This document shows positions 16,917-24,726 of a stretch of 64,000 nt of DNA, one piece after another. The translations under genes were made by a program, and so were the position numbers. This stretch comes from Candidatus Avimuribaculum pullicola (GTDB taxonomy: Bacteria; Bacteroidota; Bacteroidia; Bacteroidales; Muribaculaceae). The notes under the pieces are model-generated. The model saw only the letters and a program-made list of their open reading frames with translations. It ran no database searches and had not been told where the DNA came from. Where the stretch lies: contig DVKC01000027.1 of the NCBI GenBank assembly GCA_018716295.1, positions 1-64,000 on the forward strand, read 5' to 3'. The stretch's first letter is position 1; each line of letters opens with the position of its first letter.

Positions 16917-17939
16917 TTACCGGGAGGTGATAAATTTGTCCCTTAATCGGAGCAATGCCCGCATCAGCAATACGCCCGGGGTGATGTGCATCGCTTCAAG
17001 CAGACCTGTCAGTTTGTGCAGTATAGGCCTGTTTGGGTGCTTCGCGATGTCCTTGATTGTCACTTCGCGGAACAGTTCTTTGTGGCTTTTCAAGGCTGAA
17101 CGGTCGCCGTACAGCGATATGAGTATCTTTATTTCGGCCTTGTGGAAAATGAATGCTTGCTCCACATCTTGCGGCAATGGTGCATGCTCGTGTCTGAAAT
17201 TGTCCATTTGCCGTAGCAGCGTGATGCAGCAGCCTTGTTTCATCGGGTTCATTCTTGTCGATGAGTGTACGAAACGCGGGCAACGGTAGTAATAGAGCGG
17301 GCGAGGAACGTAGGCTATTTTAGTGGCGTGGAACATTAGCCTGTACATCACTAACATATCCTCGCGTTCGTCCAATCCTGGTATCCAAATGATGTGGTAG
17401 GTGTCGTATAATGATTTTTTCACAAGTTTGTTCCATAGTGCCGAGTGTAGCCCGCCATCTAAGATGCGGCACAAGCATTCCATGTTGTCGGCCGGCACAT
17501 TCATCTTGTCGGTGCGCACTTGGTCGCCGTCCACCACGAATATGTCGCTGATGGTGATGTCGGCATCTTCTTTCCGGGCTTTTGCTACGAGCTGGCTGAT
17601 TGCGTCGGGTGCCATGTAGTCGTCGCTGTCGCAATGTATGGTGTAATAGCCCGTGCAATTTTGCATTGCCGTCTGGCGGGCGACGGCACGTCCTTGGTTG
17701 TGAGTATGTGGAATGATTTTGGTTTGAGGCTTGCGTTGGGGATACTCTTCAAGCACCCGCCTGATAATCTCGATGCTGTGGTCGGGCGAGCAATCGTCAA
17801 CGAATATTATTTCAAGATTGGGATATGTCTGCCCGAATATCGAGCGGGCGCATTGTTCCACATATTTTTCGACATTATACACTGGGACGAGCAGCGAAAC
17901 GACAGTTTCGCTGTGCTGTGCTGAGCTGTTGTCAATCAT
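16917..17939 (-). CDS. Glycosyltransferase, GT2 family
   Basis: 340 residues with a GT-A fold. VSLLVPVYNVEKYVEQC begins the nucleotide-binding half, FVDDCSPD and the DxD metal site (HCDSDDYM) are clear, and GLDEREDMLVMYRLM supplies the acceptor-side acidic motif. Inverting sugar transfer onto the growing repeat unit is expected. ATG 17939 is chosen; an in-frame TTG at 17948 would overlap the upstream stop. It is the last gene of the minus-strand arm, just downstream of the F420-hydrogenase-beta-like gene. Confidence 0.93.
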   Translation of the reverse strand: MIDNSSAQHSETVVSLLVPVYNVEKYVEQCARSIFGQTYPNLEIIFVDDCSPDHSIEIIRRVLEEYPQRKPQTKIIPHTHNQGRAVARQTAMQNCTGYYTIHCDSDDYMAPDAISQLVAKARKEDADITISDIFVVDGDQVRTDKMNVPADNMECLCRILDGGLHSALWNKLVKKSLYDTYHIIWIPGLDEREDMLVMYRLMFHATKIAYVPRPLYYYRCPRFVHSSTRMNPMKQGCCITLLRQMDNFRHEHAPLPQDVEQAFIFHKAEIKILISLYGDRSALKSHKELFREVTIKDIAKHPNRPILHKLTGLLEAMHITPGVLLMRALLRLRDKFITSR

Positions 17940-17944
17940 TGCTG

Positions 17945-19108
17945 TCAATGTATAAAATGTAATTTTCTTAGGATTTTCCTTATGATGCGTTGTAGCAGCT
18001 TTGCAGGGCTGTTGAACATGATGTAATTGACACGTTCGATGCTGTCGCTGCCAAGTACCGCTTTTATGGCGGTCGCCCTGTCGCGTGGTTGTCGGCTCGG
18101 AGTGTGCAGTTGGTGGTTGTATTTCAGGGCTTCTTCCCAGCTGCGATATTCATAGTGCAATTTGCCGCTTATTTGTGCAAATAGTTCCTTGCCTTTGTCG
18201 GAATTGGGCAATACTAGCGAGCAGCCAGCCTTGGTGTCGTAGTGGAAAGCCATCTTCTCGCCGATGCCCCAGAAGTCGGCGATGGTGATGTCGCTGATGC
18301 GTCCGGTGGTGGCATAGGGGCAATGGTAGCAGCATGGGCGATGTAGCCTCCCCGACAAGAAGAGGCGCATATACAGGTTCTCGGCCCTTTGCAGCGTGAT
18401 TTTGTCGCCGTTGAGGTAGAACACCGGCACGATGTCCCATGTGTCGGTCTGGCGGAAGTTGAAATCCTTGATATTCTCGTACTGTATATGCCTATAGTCG
18501 GCAAGTTTGTGCAGATACGAGATGAACATCTTGGCCGACGGAGTGCCGTGGCACACCACGTCGGCTGTTACGAGGCGGCTTCGGTCGGTGTTGCCAAGGT
18601 AGTTAAGCAACCCGGCAATTTGGCATGGAGTGCCAGTGTAAAGTACTGGCACTCCGCGTTTCAAGTCCTGCTTCACGCTGCGGTAGGTTTGCCGTGTGTC
18701 GCTTTGCATGTATTTCGAACTGCGCATGGGAGCAAGCTCGTCGATATTGCGGGCGACGGTGTGGTGCGCCACGTTTCCCTCGTCCATCACCACGCCATAC
18801 ACTACACCGCCGTCGGCGAAAATATGCTCGGCGATTGTCGAGAACATCCCGCCCGACGAACTTCGCTTGACTGTCGCCATGTCGGCAGCAATGGCGGCAA
18901 TGGGCTTTCCGACACGCTCATGCTTCGTTACAGGGTTGTTTGCCGGGCACACTCGGGTGCACAAGTGGCAGTCGATGCACAGCCCGGCATCTATCACGGG
19001 GCGCAAGAAGCCCTCGTCGTCATGCTGCATACTGATGGCTGCCCGTGGACATGCGTTGTAGCACGCCCCGCAACCAGTGCAATCATTTGTGTCGCATGTT
19101 TCTACCAT
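17945..19108 (-). CDS. Coenzyme F420 hydrogenase/dehydrogenase beta-subunit-like ferredoxin protein
   Basis: 387 residues. Two 4Fe-4S motifs at the N-terminus (Cys 10, 13, 16, 20 and Cys 44, 47, 50, 54), followed by the FrhB domains (SSSGGMFSTIAEHIF, YTGTPCQIAGL, CHGTPS, and CCYHCPYATTGRISDITIADFWG). In Bacteroidota this family often lies next to polysaccharide pyruvyl transferases, as it does here. A redox role in sugar or pyruvyl modification is inferred; the true substrate is unknown. ATG 19108 avoids overlap with the upstream gene; the longer start at 19135 would overlap it by 17 bases. Confidence 0.88.
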   Translation of the reverse strand: MVETCDTNDCTGCGACYNACPRAAISMQHDDEGFLRPVIDAGLCIDCHLCTRVCPANNPVTKHERVGKPIAAIAADMATVKRSSSGGMFSTIAEHIFADGGVVYGVVMDEGNVAHHTVARNIDELAPMRSSKYMQSDTRQTYRSVKQDLKRGVPVLYTGTPCQIAGLLNYLGNTDRSRLVTADVVCHGTPSAKMFISYLHKLADYRHIQYENIKDFNFRQTDTWDIVPVFYLNGDKITLQRAENLYMRLFLSGRLHRPCCYHCPYATTGRISDITIADFWGIGEKMAFHYDTKAGCSLVLPNSDKGKELFAQISGKLHYEYRSWEEALKYNHQLHTPSRQPRDRATAIKAVLGSDSIERVNYIMFNSPAKLLQRIIRKILRKLHFIH

Positions 19109-19118
19109 GATGTGTGTG

Positions 19119-20216
19119 TTAATCGGCCAAGGCATTTTTTAGGAAGTTGATGCTTTTGGCGCGTTCGGTGTTAATGTAATCATTGGCGTGTGCGAAGTCG
19201 ATTGTGCCGTCGATGACGGCTTTTATGTCGTCGCTGGGCGACACCGACAAGTGCAGCAGCCCAGTGCCTTGCAGGATGGTGCTCATGCGGTTGTCCTGCC
19301 GTCCGTTCACGGCGACAAATTTCTTGTTGTAAAGTATCGACAGTATCACCGCGTGGTACGACCCGCTCACGATTAACCGTGCATGTTGCAGCAGGTTGAG
19401 GAATTCCCACGGGCCTACATCGAATTTGTTGGTGATGCCCGAGTACATCAGGCATTTAGGACGGTATATGGTGTTGACGGCTTTGAGTCCCGTGATGCGT
19501 TTCACTGCCATTGCCGTGTCGAACACCTGCTTTTCAAACCCCGGGGTATATACGAGGATGTATTCGCCGTCGATTAATGGCATTTGGTCGTAACAGGTTT
19601 TCCACTGTTCGACCGAATATAGCAACACCGGGTCAAGGGTTATTTCCGCCTCCCGTCCTGTCAGGCTTTCGACTAATTGTTTAGTGGCATTTTCGCGCAC
19701 CGATATGTGGTCATAGGCCAATAGGTGCTTGCGCACAGTGTCGCGGTCGGTCACCTGCTCGTTGCACTTTGGTCCCATGCTCACCGCATACGATATACGT
19801 TTGCCCCGCTCGACGAATGGCAAGTAATAGCTCCAGTCGAAATCACTCGGCGTGGTGTTCCATATTTGGTCGCCCCCCGAGATGTAGCAATCATAATCGA
19901 GCCGTGCATTTCTGATTTCTTCAATCGAGGCAAATTCATGCGTCATTTTCAGCTCGTTTTGCAGGAATTGCTCGAAAAGTGCATATTTCGCTTTCAACCC
20001 TTTCATGAATGGCAGTGCCAATGCACATCGTATATTGTCTTTTATGGCATTGCCGCCTATGCGACCAGGCTTGTACATCTCGCGTTGGCGTGGTGTGCGC
20101 AGGTTGATTATCTCATTGCTTACCCCTATCTGCATGAGCGCGTGTTGCAAGGCATAGGCTTGCAGCATCGAGCCATAATTGTGCGCGGCGTGGAAAGTAA
20201 TTGTTGCGGTGGTCAT
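19119..20216 (-). CDS. Polysaccharide pyruvyl transferase family protein
   Basis: 365 residues, CsaB/WcaK-type fold. Recognised from FHAAHNYGSMLQAYALQHAL at the start, YDCYISGGDQIWN, LDPVLLY and the late RLIVSGSYHAVILSILYNKKFVAV with its conserved Ser/Gly/His. It adds pyruvate ketals from phosphoenolpyruvate to sugars, placing an acidic group on the polymer. Its start overlaps the flippase stop by 4 bases (ATGA). The acceptor sugar is not predictable. Confidence 0.92.
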   Translation of the reverse strand: MTTATITFHAAHNYGSMLQAYALQHALMQIGVSNEIINLRTPRQREMYKPGRIGGNAIKDNIRCALALPFMKGLKAKYALFEQFLQNELKMTHEFASIEEIRNARLDYDCYISGGDQIWNTTPSDFDWSYYLPFVERGKRISYAVSMGPKCNEQVTDRDTVRKHLLAYDHISVRENATKQLVESLTGREAEITLDPVLLYSVEQWKTCYDQMPLIDGEYILVYTPGFEKQVFDTAMAVKRITGLKAVNTIYRPKCLMYSGITNKFDVGPWEFLNLLQHARLIVSGSYHAVILSILYNKKFVAVNGRQDNRMSTILQGTGLLHLSVSPSDDIKAVIDGTIDFAHANDYINTERAKSINFLKNALAD

Positions 20217-21742
20217 GGGCGGTGTGCGAATTGTTTCAACGTTTTTAAAACGAAATTCCTTTCATTCCTTTTCATGCCTATGAAAAAGACTGTCAATGCA
20301 GTGCTTAAAATCGCAACTATTACTGTCACTGCCACTTTGGCCCATCCCGTCAGACATTCGTATGTGACGCATGGTGCCACGACTGCTATGGCTGTGACTA
20401 TGAGCGATATTGCGATTACCTCCTTGAGGTAGCGGGCTATGGGGAAATCGAGCAACTTGCGCAAATATATCACCCGTGCGACAGCCGTCACGACATTTGC
20501 CAGCACCCGCACGGCAAGTATGACCTCGGCCACCTTGATGAATTTGAGCAGCACGTAGCTTACTGGCACGCTCGACAGTATCAATATGCTCATGAGGATT
20601 TGGTAGTTGCGTATCTTGCCAGTGGCCTGCACCGACACCCACAGCGGGCCTTGCAATGCATCGACCATGGTGAACATGAACATCAGCTTGCAGAACGATG
20701 CCGAGTGCTGCGGAACTTCGGTCAACCACAGCCCAAGCACTTCGTCGCAACAGATATACAACGGGATTATGATCATGAGCATCAGGAAATATGAGTATTT
20801 CGATGCGTTGATGAGCAAGTTGGTGAAATTCTCTTTCTCGCCAGCCGCGTATGTCTTGACGATTTGCGGGTTGAATGCCGTCTGGAAATTCGACAAGAAA
20901 TTGTAAATCGCGCTGTTCACTTGGTTGGCGATGCCGAGTGCAGCGTTCGATGCCACGCCGAAGAATATGTTCATCAGCACGTTGCACCCCTGTTGCGCCC
21001 CGGTGTTAGCCATCGCGCCAAGCATGCTCCAGCCCGAGAAGCCTATCAGGCCGCGATACCTCGCCTTTTCGTAGGTGAACGTGTGGTGGCGGCATATCTC
21101 GAACTTTGCGCGGCAATACACCATGTACCATGCCAATATGATTAGCGACACTGCTGCAAGCAATGCGGCGTAGCTTATAAGCCGGTCGGGGAACATGAAT
21201 ATGGCAAACGCCACGCCGAGCCTTAGTGCTGCCTCGATGATGCTCGTGTAGGCATAGAACGACATCCGTTCGTGCGCGATGATTGCCGCGTTGTACACTG
21301 TTCGCAGCATATTGAGGACGGTGGTCAGCACCGTCAGCTGATAGGCCCACCATGCGGCATCGGCGCGCGTGGGAGGGATGTTGATGTATGTGTCGAGGAA
21401 CCACAGCCCCACGGTTTCGGCCAATATTATGAATAACACCGAGATTCCCAAGTATATGTTGAGGCTCGCAGCGAAATCGCGTTGCGCCTCGCCTGTGTCG
21501 TTGCGTCCCAGGTCGTAGTTGAGGAAACGCTGCACAGCCGTTGTCATGGCTCCATTTATGAACGCGAACAGCACGACGATGCCGCCCACGATGTTGTATA
21601 TGCCATAGTCGTCCACGCCGAGTGCGTCAAGGACAACGCGCGACATATACAATGTCACCCCCATGATGACAAACATCCTGATGTATAGCATCATGGTATT
21701 GCGGGCTATGCGCTTGTTGCTCGACGTCGAAACTGAATTCAT
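20213..21742 (-). CDS. Polysaccharide flippase (Wzx-like, MOP superfamily)
   Basis: 509 residues with about 12-14 membrane segments. The N-terminus (RIARNTMMLYIRMFVIMGVT) and the pattern of paired helices match MATE/MOP-type lipid-linked oligosaccharide flippases. It would move undecaprenyl-PP-linked repeat units to the periplasm for the Wzy-like and Wzc-like proteins of the opposite arm. It begins 65 bases after ychF with no clear terminator or promoter between, so some read-through from ychF is possible. Confidence 0.92.
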   Translation of the reverse strand: MNSVSTSSNKRIARNTMMLYIRMFVIMGVTLYMSRVVLDALGVDDYGIYNIVGGIVVLFAFINGAMTTAVQRFLNYDLGRNDTGEAQRDFAASLNIYLGISVLFIILAETVGLWFLDTYINIPPTRADAAWWAYQLTVLTTVLNMLRTVYNAAIIAHERMSFYAYTSIIEAALRLGVAFAIFMFPDRLISYAALLAAVSLIILAWYMVYCRAKFEICRHHTFTYEKARYRGLIGFSGWSMLGAMANTGAQQGCNVLMNIFFGVASNAALGIANQVNSAIYNFLSNFQTAFNPQIVKTYAAGEKENFTNLLINASKYSYFLMLMIIIPLYICCDEVLGLWLTEVPQHSASFCKLMFMFTMVDALQGPLWVSVQATGKIRNYQILMSILILSSVPVSYVLLKFIKVAEVILAVRVLANVVTAVARVIYLRKLLDFPIARYLKEVIAISLIVTAIAVVAPCVTYECLTGWAKVAVTVIVAILSTALTVFFIGMKRNERNFVLKTLKQFAHRP

Positions 21743-21807
21743 TGTGGCATCATTTTTTCATCATGCGTATGTGCGTCTTGTGGTATTGTGGCGTGTAGGC
21801 GCGGTGC

Positions 21808-22911
21808 TTACACGTTGAAGCGGAAGTGCATTATGTCGCCGTCTTGCACCACGTAGTCTTTGCCCTCGACATACATTTTCCCGGCTTCCTTCACGGCAGC
21901 CTCGCTGCCGAGTGCCACGTAGTCGTCGTATTTGATTACTTCGGCACGAATGAAACCTTTCTCGAAGTCGCTGTGTATCACGCCAGCGCATTGCGGAGCC
22001 TTGCTGCCGCGTCGGAAAGTCCATGCCCTCACTTCTTGCGGGCCGGCGGTAAGGAATGTTTCGAGGTTAAGCAACTTGTAGGCGGCCTTGATGAGGCGGT
22101 TTACGCCCGATTCCTCAAGCCCTATCTCGGCAAGGAACATCTGCTTGTCTTCGTAGCTGTCCAACTCGGCAATCTCCGATTCCACCCTTGCAGCCACGAC
22201 CAATATTTCGGCACCTTCTTCTTTCACGGCTTCACGCACGGCATCAACATAACGGTTGCCAGTGGCGGCACTTGTATCATCAACGTTGCACACGTAAAGC
22301 ACTGGCTTGTTGGTGAGCAGGAACAAGTCGTGCGCGGCTTTCAGTTCCTCCTTGCTCTCAAATTGCACTGTGCGGGCGGCCTTGCCCTGTTCGAGAGCTT
22401 CCTTATAGCGGCACAGTACCTCATATTGTATCTTGGCCTGTTTGTCACCACCTGTCTGTGCTTGCTTCTGTACGCGGCTGATACGGCTCTCGATGGTTTC
22501 AAGGTCTTTCAACAGCAATTCATAATCGATAATCTCCTTGTCGCGCACAGGATCGACCGACCCATCAACGTGCGTGATATTGTCGTCGTCAAAACAGCGC
22601 AACACATGGATTATTGCATCGGTTTCCCTGATGTTGGCAAGGAACTTGTTGCCCAAACCTTCGCCCTTCGAAGCACCCTTTACCAAGCCGGCAATATCGA
22701 CAATTTCCACCGTTGTCGGCACTATCCTTTGCGGATTCACGAGCCGCGCAAGCACATTAAGCCGCTCGTCGGGAACGGTTATCACGCCCACATTAGGGTC
22801 GATGGTACAAAAAGGGAAGTTAGCCGACTGTGCCTTGGCATTTGAAAGGCAGTTGAAAAGTGTCGATTTGCCCACGTTGGGCAATCCTACTATGCCGCAT
22901 TGAAGAGCCAT
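21808..22911 (-). CDS. ychF: Ribosome-binding ATPase YchF
   Basis: 367 residues, Obg-family P-loop NTPase that prefers ATP. Walker A GLPNVGKST (residues 9-17), switch/Walker B DIAGLVKGASKGEGLGN, a helical coiled coil in the middle, and the C-terminal TGS domain (TAGPQEVRAWTFRRGSKAPQ). The family binds ribosomes and is linked to stress responses. The promoter is supplied by the adjacent REP-like repeat: TATCTTTG at 22955-22948 is 37 nt upstream of the ATG, with TTG 20 nt before it. Confidence 0.97.
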   Translation of the reverse strand: MALQCGIVGLPNVGKSTLFNCLSNAKAQSANFPFCTIDPNVGVITVPDERLNVLARLVNPQRIVPTTVEIVDIAGLVKGASKGEGLGNKFLANIRETDAIIHVLRCFDDDNITHVDGSVDPVRDKEIIDYELLLKDLETIESRISRVQKQAQTGGDKQAKIQYEVLCRYKEALEQGKAARTVQFESKEELKAAHDLFLLTNKPVLYVCNVDDTSAATGNRYVDAVREAVKEEGAEILVVAARVESEIAELDSYEDKQMFLAEIGLEESGVNRLIKAAYKLLNLETFLTAGPQEVRAWTFRRGSKAPQCAGVIHSDFEKGFIRAEVIKYDDYVALGSEAAVKEAGKMYVEGKDYVVQDGDIMHFRFNV

Positions 22912-22946
22912 ATTTATACTAAATCGTTATTTTTCGTAATTTTTAT

Positions 22947-23103
22947 GCAAAGATAGTGCAAGGCGAGCGCAATAACAAAAAACAGCTCGCTGATTTTTGT
23001 TTTGCCGAGCCGAAGCCTGTCTTATCCAAAGTAGTGCAAGGCGAGCGCAATAACAAAAAAACAGCTCGCTGTTTTTCTGTCTTGCCGAGCCGAAGCATAT
23101 CCA
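22947..23103 (-). repeat. REP-like repeats, tandem copies 1 and 2
   Basis: Two head-to-tail units (about 22947-23025 and 23026-23103) sharing the core AGTGCAAGGCGAGCGCAATA, an inner GCGAGC/GCTCGC stem, TTGCCGAGCCGAAGC, and an ATCC-type end. On the minus strand unit 1 contains TTG (22978-22976), 20 nt, TATCTTTG (22955-22948), which is the apparent ychF promoter. In unit 2 the -7 is broken (TACTTTGG). The same family recurs at 23829, 45730, 49394 and 58609. Confidence 0.9.
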
Positions 23104-23130
23104 GCCTAAAGGACGATCAACAATGAAAAA

Positions 23131-23553
23131 TCAGCGGCGAAGAGAATTTAGCAGATCATCATGCTTATTTGAGTCGATATCAATCAATATAATACGTAAA
23201 GTTTCAATTAAATGAGGCAAATCGTCTTGAATAATACAAAAAATTTCCTCAGGATCAGTAGCAGCATACTCGTGTGATATTATATTCCTAAGAGCAAAGA
23301 TATTTCGCCATGGAGTCGATGGATATAACTTTGGCAGAAATTGGTGATTGGTGCGATTATCGATTTGTTTTAATGTTTCACCTATAGTTTGCAAACACAT
23401 GCATGTGCTGTTATACAAAATCATCCCATATTGCGATGCAAGGAATTCACCGCCCGATGATATATTTTCGGTGGTTTTCAATATAAATTCACCTTGCTTG
23501 ATTGTATAATCAAGCATGTCGGCAATACGTTCCTTAAACAAAAATTGCGTCAT
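23131..23553 (-). CDS. hepT: HepT-like HEPN-domain toxin
   Basis: 140 residues, all-helical HEPN domain. The Rx4HxY motif is Arg 89, His 94, Tyr 96 (RNIISHEY). It is the partner of the MntA-like nucleotidyltransferase just upstream, whose 3' end it overlaps by 20 bases. In characterised systems MntA adds AMP to the tyrosine of this motif and so neutralises the HepT RNase. The pair is bracketed by tandem REP-like repeats, suggesting a mobile cassette. Confidence 0.9.
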   Translation of the reverse strand: MTQFLFKERIADMLDYTIKQGEFILKTTENISSGGEFLASQYGMILYNSTCMCLQTIGETLKQIDNRTNHQFLPKLYPSTPWRNIFALRNIISHEYAATDPEEIFCIIQDDLPHLIETLRIILIDIDSNKHDDLLNSLRR

Positions 23554-23824
23554 GATTGAGTGATTTTCTAAAAAGCGGACGCATTATAGAACGAAGCGAA
23601 ACCACATCGACCTTGCAGCGAAACAGTTCCTCAAGTTCATAACGTATGTTCATCCTGTTGAAAAATGACGGGCTTTCCAATTCCACACAGACATCAATGT
23701 CACTGTCATCATGCAATTCCCCACGCGCCGCACTACCAAACAAACCGAGCGATATTATGCCATAGACACCACCACGGCGTTGCTTGAAATCGCGTAATAT
23801 ATTGATTATGTCGATAGTTTTCAT
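23534..23824 (-). CDS. mntA: MntA-like minimal nucleotidyltransferase antitoxin
   Basis: 96 residues. The nucleotidyltransferase motif GSAARGELHDDSDIDV gives the Gly-Ser loop (30-31) and the metal-binding Asp pair (42 and 44). ATG 23824 is chosen: the protein then starts MKTIDIINIL, while upstream in-frame codons belong to the REP-like repeat. The repeat's -7 box TATCTTTG (23837-23830) ends only 5 nt before this ATG, so the mRNA is probably leaderless or nearly so. It acts with HepT. Confidence 0.9.
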   Translation of the reverse strand: MKTIDIINILRDFKQRRGGVYGIISLGLFGSAARGELHDDSDIDVCVELESPSFFNRMNIRYELEELFRCKVDVVSLRSIMRPLFRKSLNHDAIFV

Positions 23825-23828
23825 GTAT

Positions 23829-23962
23829 GCAAAGATAGTGCAAGGCGAGCGCAATAACAAAAAAACAGCTCGCTGTTTTTCTGTTTTGCCGAGCCGCAGC
23901 CTATCTTATCCAAAGTAGTGCAAGGCGAACGCAATAACAAAAAAACAGCTCGCTGTTTTTTT
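23829..23962 (-). repeat. REP-like repeats, tandem copies 3 and 4
   Basis: Two head-to-tail units (about 23829-23909 and 23910-23962) in the same orientation as copies 1 and 2. Copy 3 has TTG-N20-TATCTTTG on the minus strand (TATCTTTG at 23837-23830) facing mntA. Copy 4 has a broken -7 and is cut short after the GCTCGCTG arm. Confidence 0.88.
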
Positions 23963-23972
23963 ACTTTCGGAT

Positions 23973-24003
23973 TTGCATATATGTAATTTATAAATTACAT
24001 TTG
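23973..24003 (+). promoter_or_regulatory. Promoter and palindromic operator of the first HigBA-type module
   Basis: TTG (23973-23975), 20 nt, TACATTTG (23996-24003). A perfect 20-bp palindrome (23981-24000, half-site ATGTAATTTA) lies in the spacer and overlaps the -7, an ideal site for repression by the HTH antitoxin encoded downstream. The expected transcription start falls on or next to the first codon. Confidence 0.8.
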
Positions 24004-24007
24004 TACC

Positions 24008-24361
24008 ATAAAAGTAAGAGAAGTCATAACATACAAAGAGTATTTCGATGATTTCTTCAATACCCAGACGCAAAAGGTCAGGGACAAAATCATTAAGATA
24101 TTGGACATCATCGAACAGGTGGAACGTATCCCAACAACGTATTTAAAATATATTGAAGGTACAAATGGTCTTTTCGAAGTCCGAGTTCAGCTTGGAAACA
24201 ACATATTCCGAATATTTTGTTTCTTCGATGGCAACAAGTTTGTAATCTTGTTGACTGGTTTCCATAAAAAGACACAGAAGACCCCACAAACTGAAATCGA
24301 GCGGGCTGTAAGATTGATGAATGAATATTACGAAGAAAAAGCAAAGGAGAGGAACAAATGA
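24008..24361 (+). CDS. HigB/RelE-like toxin with ATA at the expected start
   Basis: The open frame encodes a RelE/HigB-fold mRNA interferase: YFDDFF, then LFEVRVQLGNNIFRIFCFFDGNKFVILLTGFHKKTQKTP. The paralogue at 58770 has the same layout (TTTGTACTATG) and starts with ATG; here the matching bases are TTTGTACCATA, so the aligned first codon is ATA (24008). With that start the protein has 117 residues. The only standard start in frame is TTG at 24101, which would remove 31 residues of the fold. The toxin may be silenced, weakly translated from ATA, or started elsewhere. Its stop overlaps the antitoxin ATG (ATGA). Confidence 0.7.
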   Translation: MKVREVITYKEYFDDFFNTQTQKVRDKIIKILDIIEQVERIPTTYLKYIEGTNGLFEVRVQLGNNIFRIFCFFDGNKFVILLTGFHKKTQKTPQTEIERAVRLMNEYYEEKAKERNK

Positions 24362-24648
24362 AAACGAGAACATTAGATCAGATAAAAAACGACTATTACG
24401 GACAAGTGGGTACGCCTGAACGCGACCGTTTGGAAAGGGAACTCGAAGCATTACGCATTGGGTTCAAGATACGGTGCGCAAGGGAGAAAAAGGAAATGAC
24501 GCAAGCCGAGCTTGCCAGCAGGATAGATAAGAAACGCACATTCATCTCCAAAATAGAAAATGATGGGGAAAACATAACATTGAAAACCCTCTATGAAGTC
24601 GTTGAACGTGGGCTTGGCGGCAAACTGAAAATTGAAGTAATAGTATGA
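24358..24648 (+). CDS. HigA-like HTH antitoxin
   Basis: 96 residues. An N-terminal segment (TLDQIKNDYYGQVGTPERDRLE) is followed by an XRE-type helix-turn-helix (about 36-90): EMTQAELASRIDKKRTFISKIENDGENITLKTLYEVV. It probably binds the toxin and represses the module through the palindrome at 23981-24000. Translationally coupled to the toxin by ATGA. Similar in domain plan to the antitoxin at 59080. Confidence 0.9.
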   Translation: MKTRTLDQIKNDYYGQVGTPERDRLERELEALRIGFKIRCAREKKEMTQAELASRIDKKRTFISKIENDGENITLKTLYEVVERGLGGKLKIEVIV

Positions 24649-24726
24649 ACTGTGGCAAATAATCGCCATGCCTTTCTTTGCCGAGAAAAAGGGTATATCG
24701 CAGGTCGCTGGAAGATAGTGCCGGGA

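Noticed and set aside
23825..23860. N-terminal extension of MntA (MLLRSPCTIFAY)
   Set aside because: The same peptide, RSPCTIF, also appears in frames at 45.8 kb and (as RLSCTIF) 49.4 kb because it is the translated REP-like repeat, including its -7 box; the real start is ATG 23824.
22947..23962. CRISPR array
   Set aside because: The repeats are only two per cluster, about 75 bp apart, palindromic and without variable spacers; no cas genes occur.
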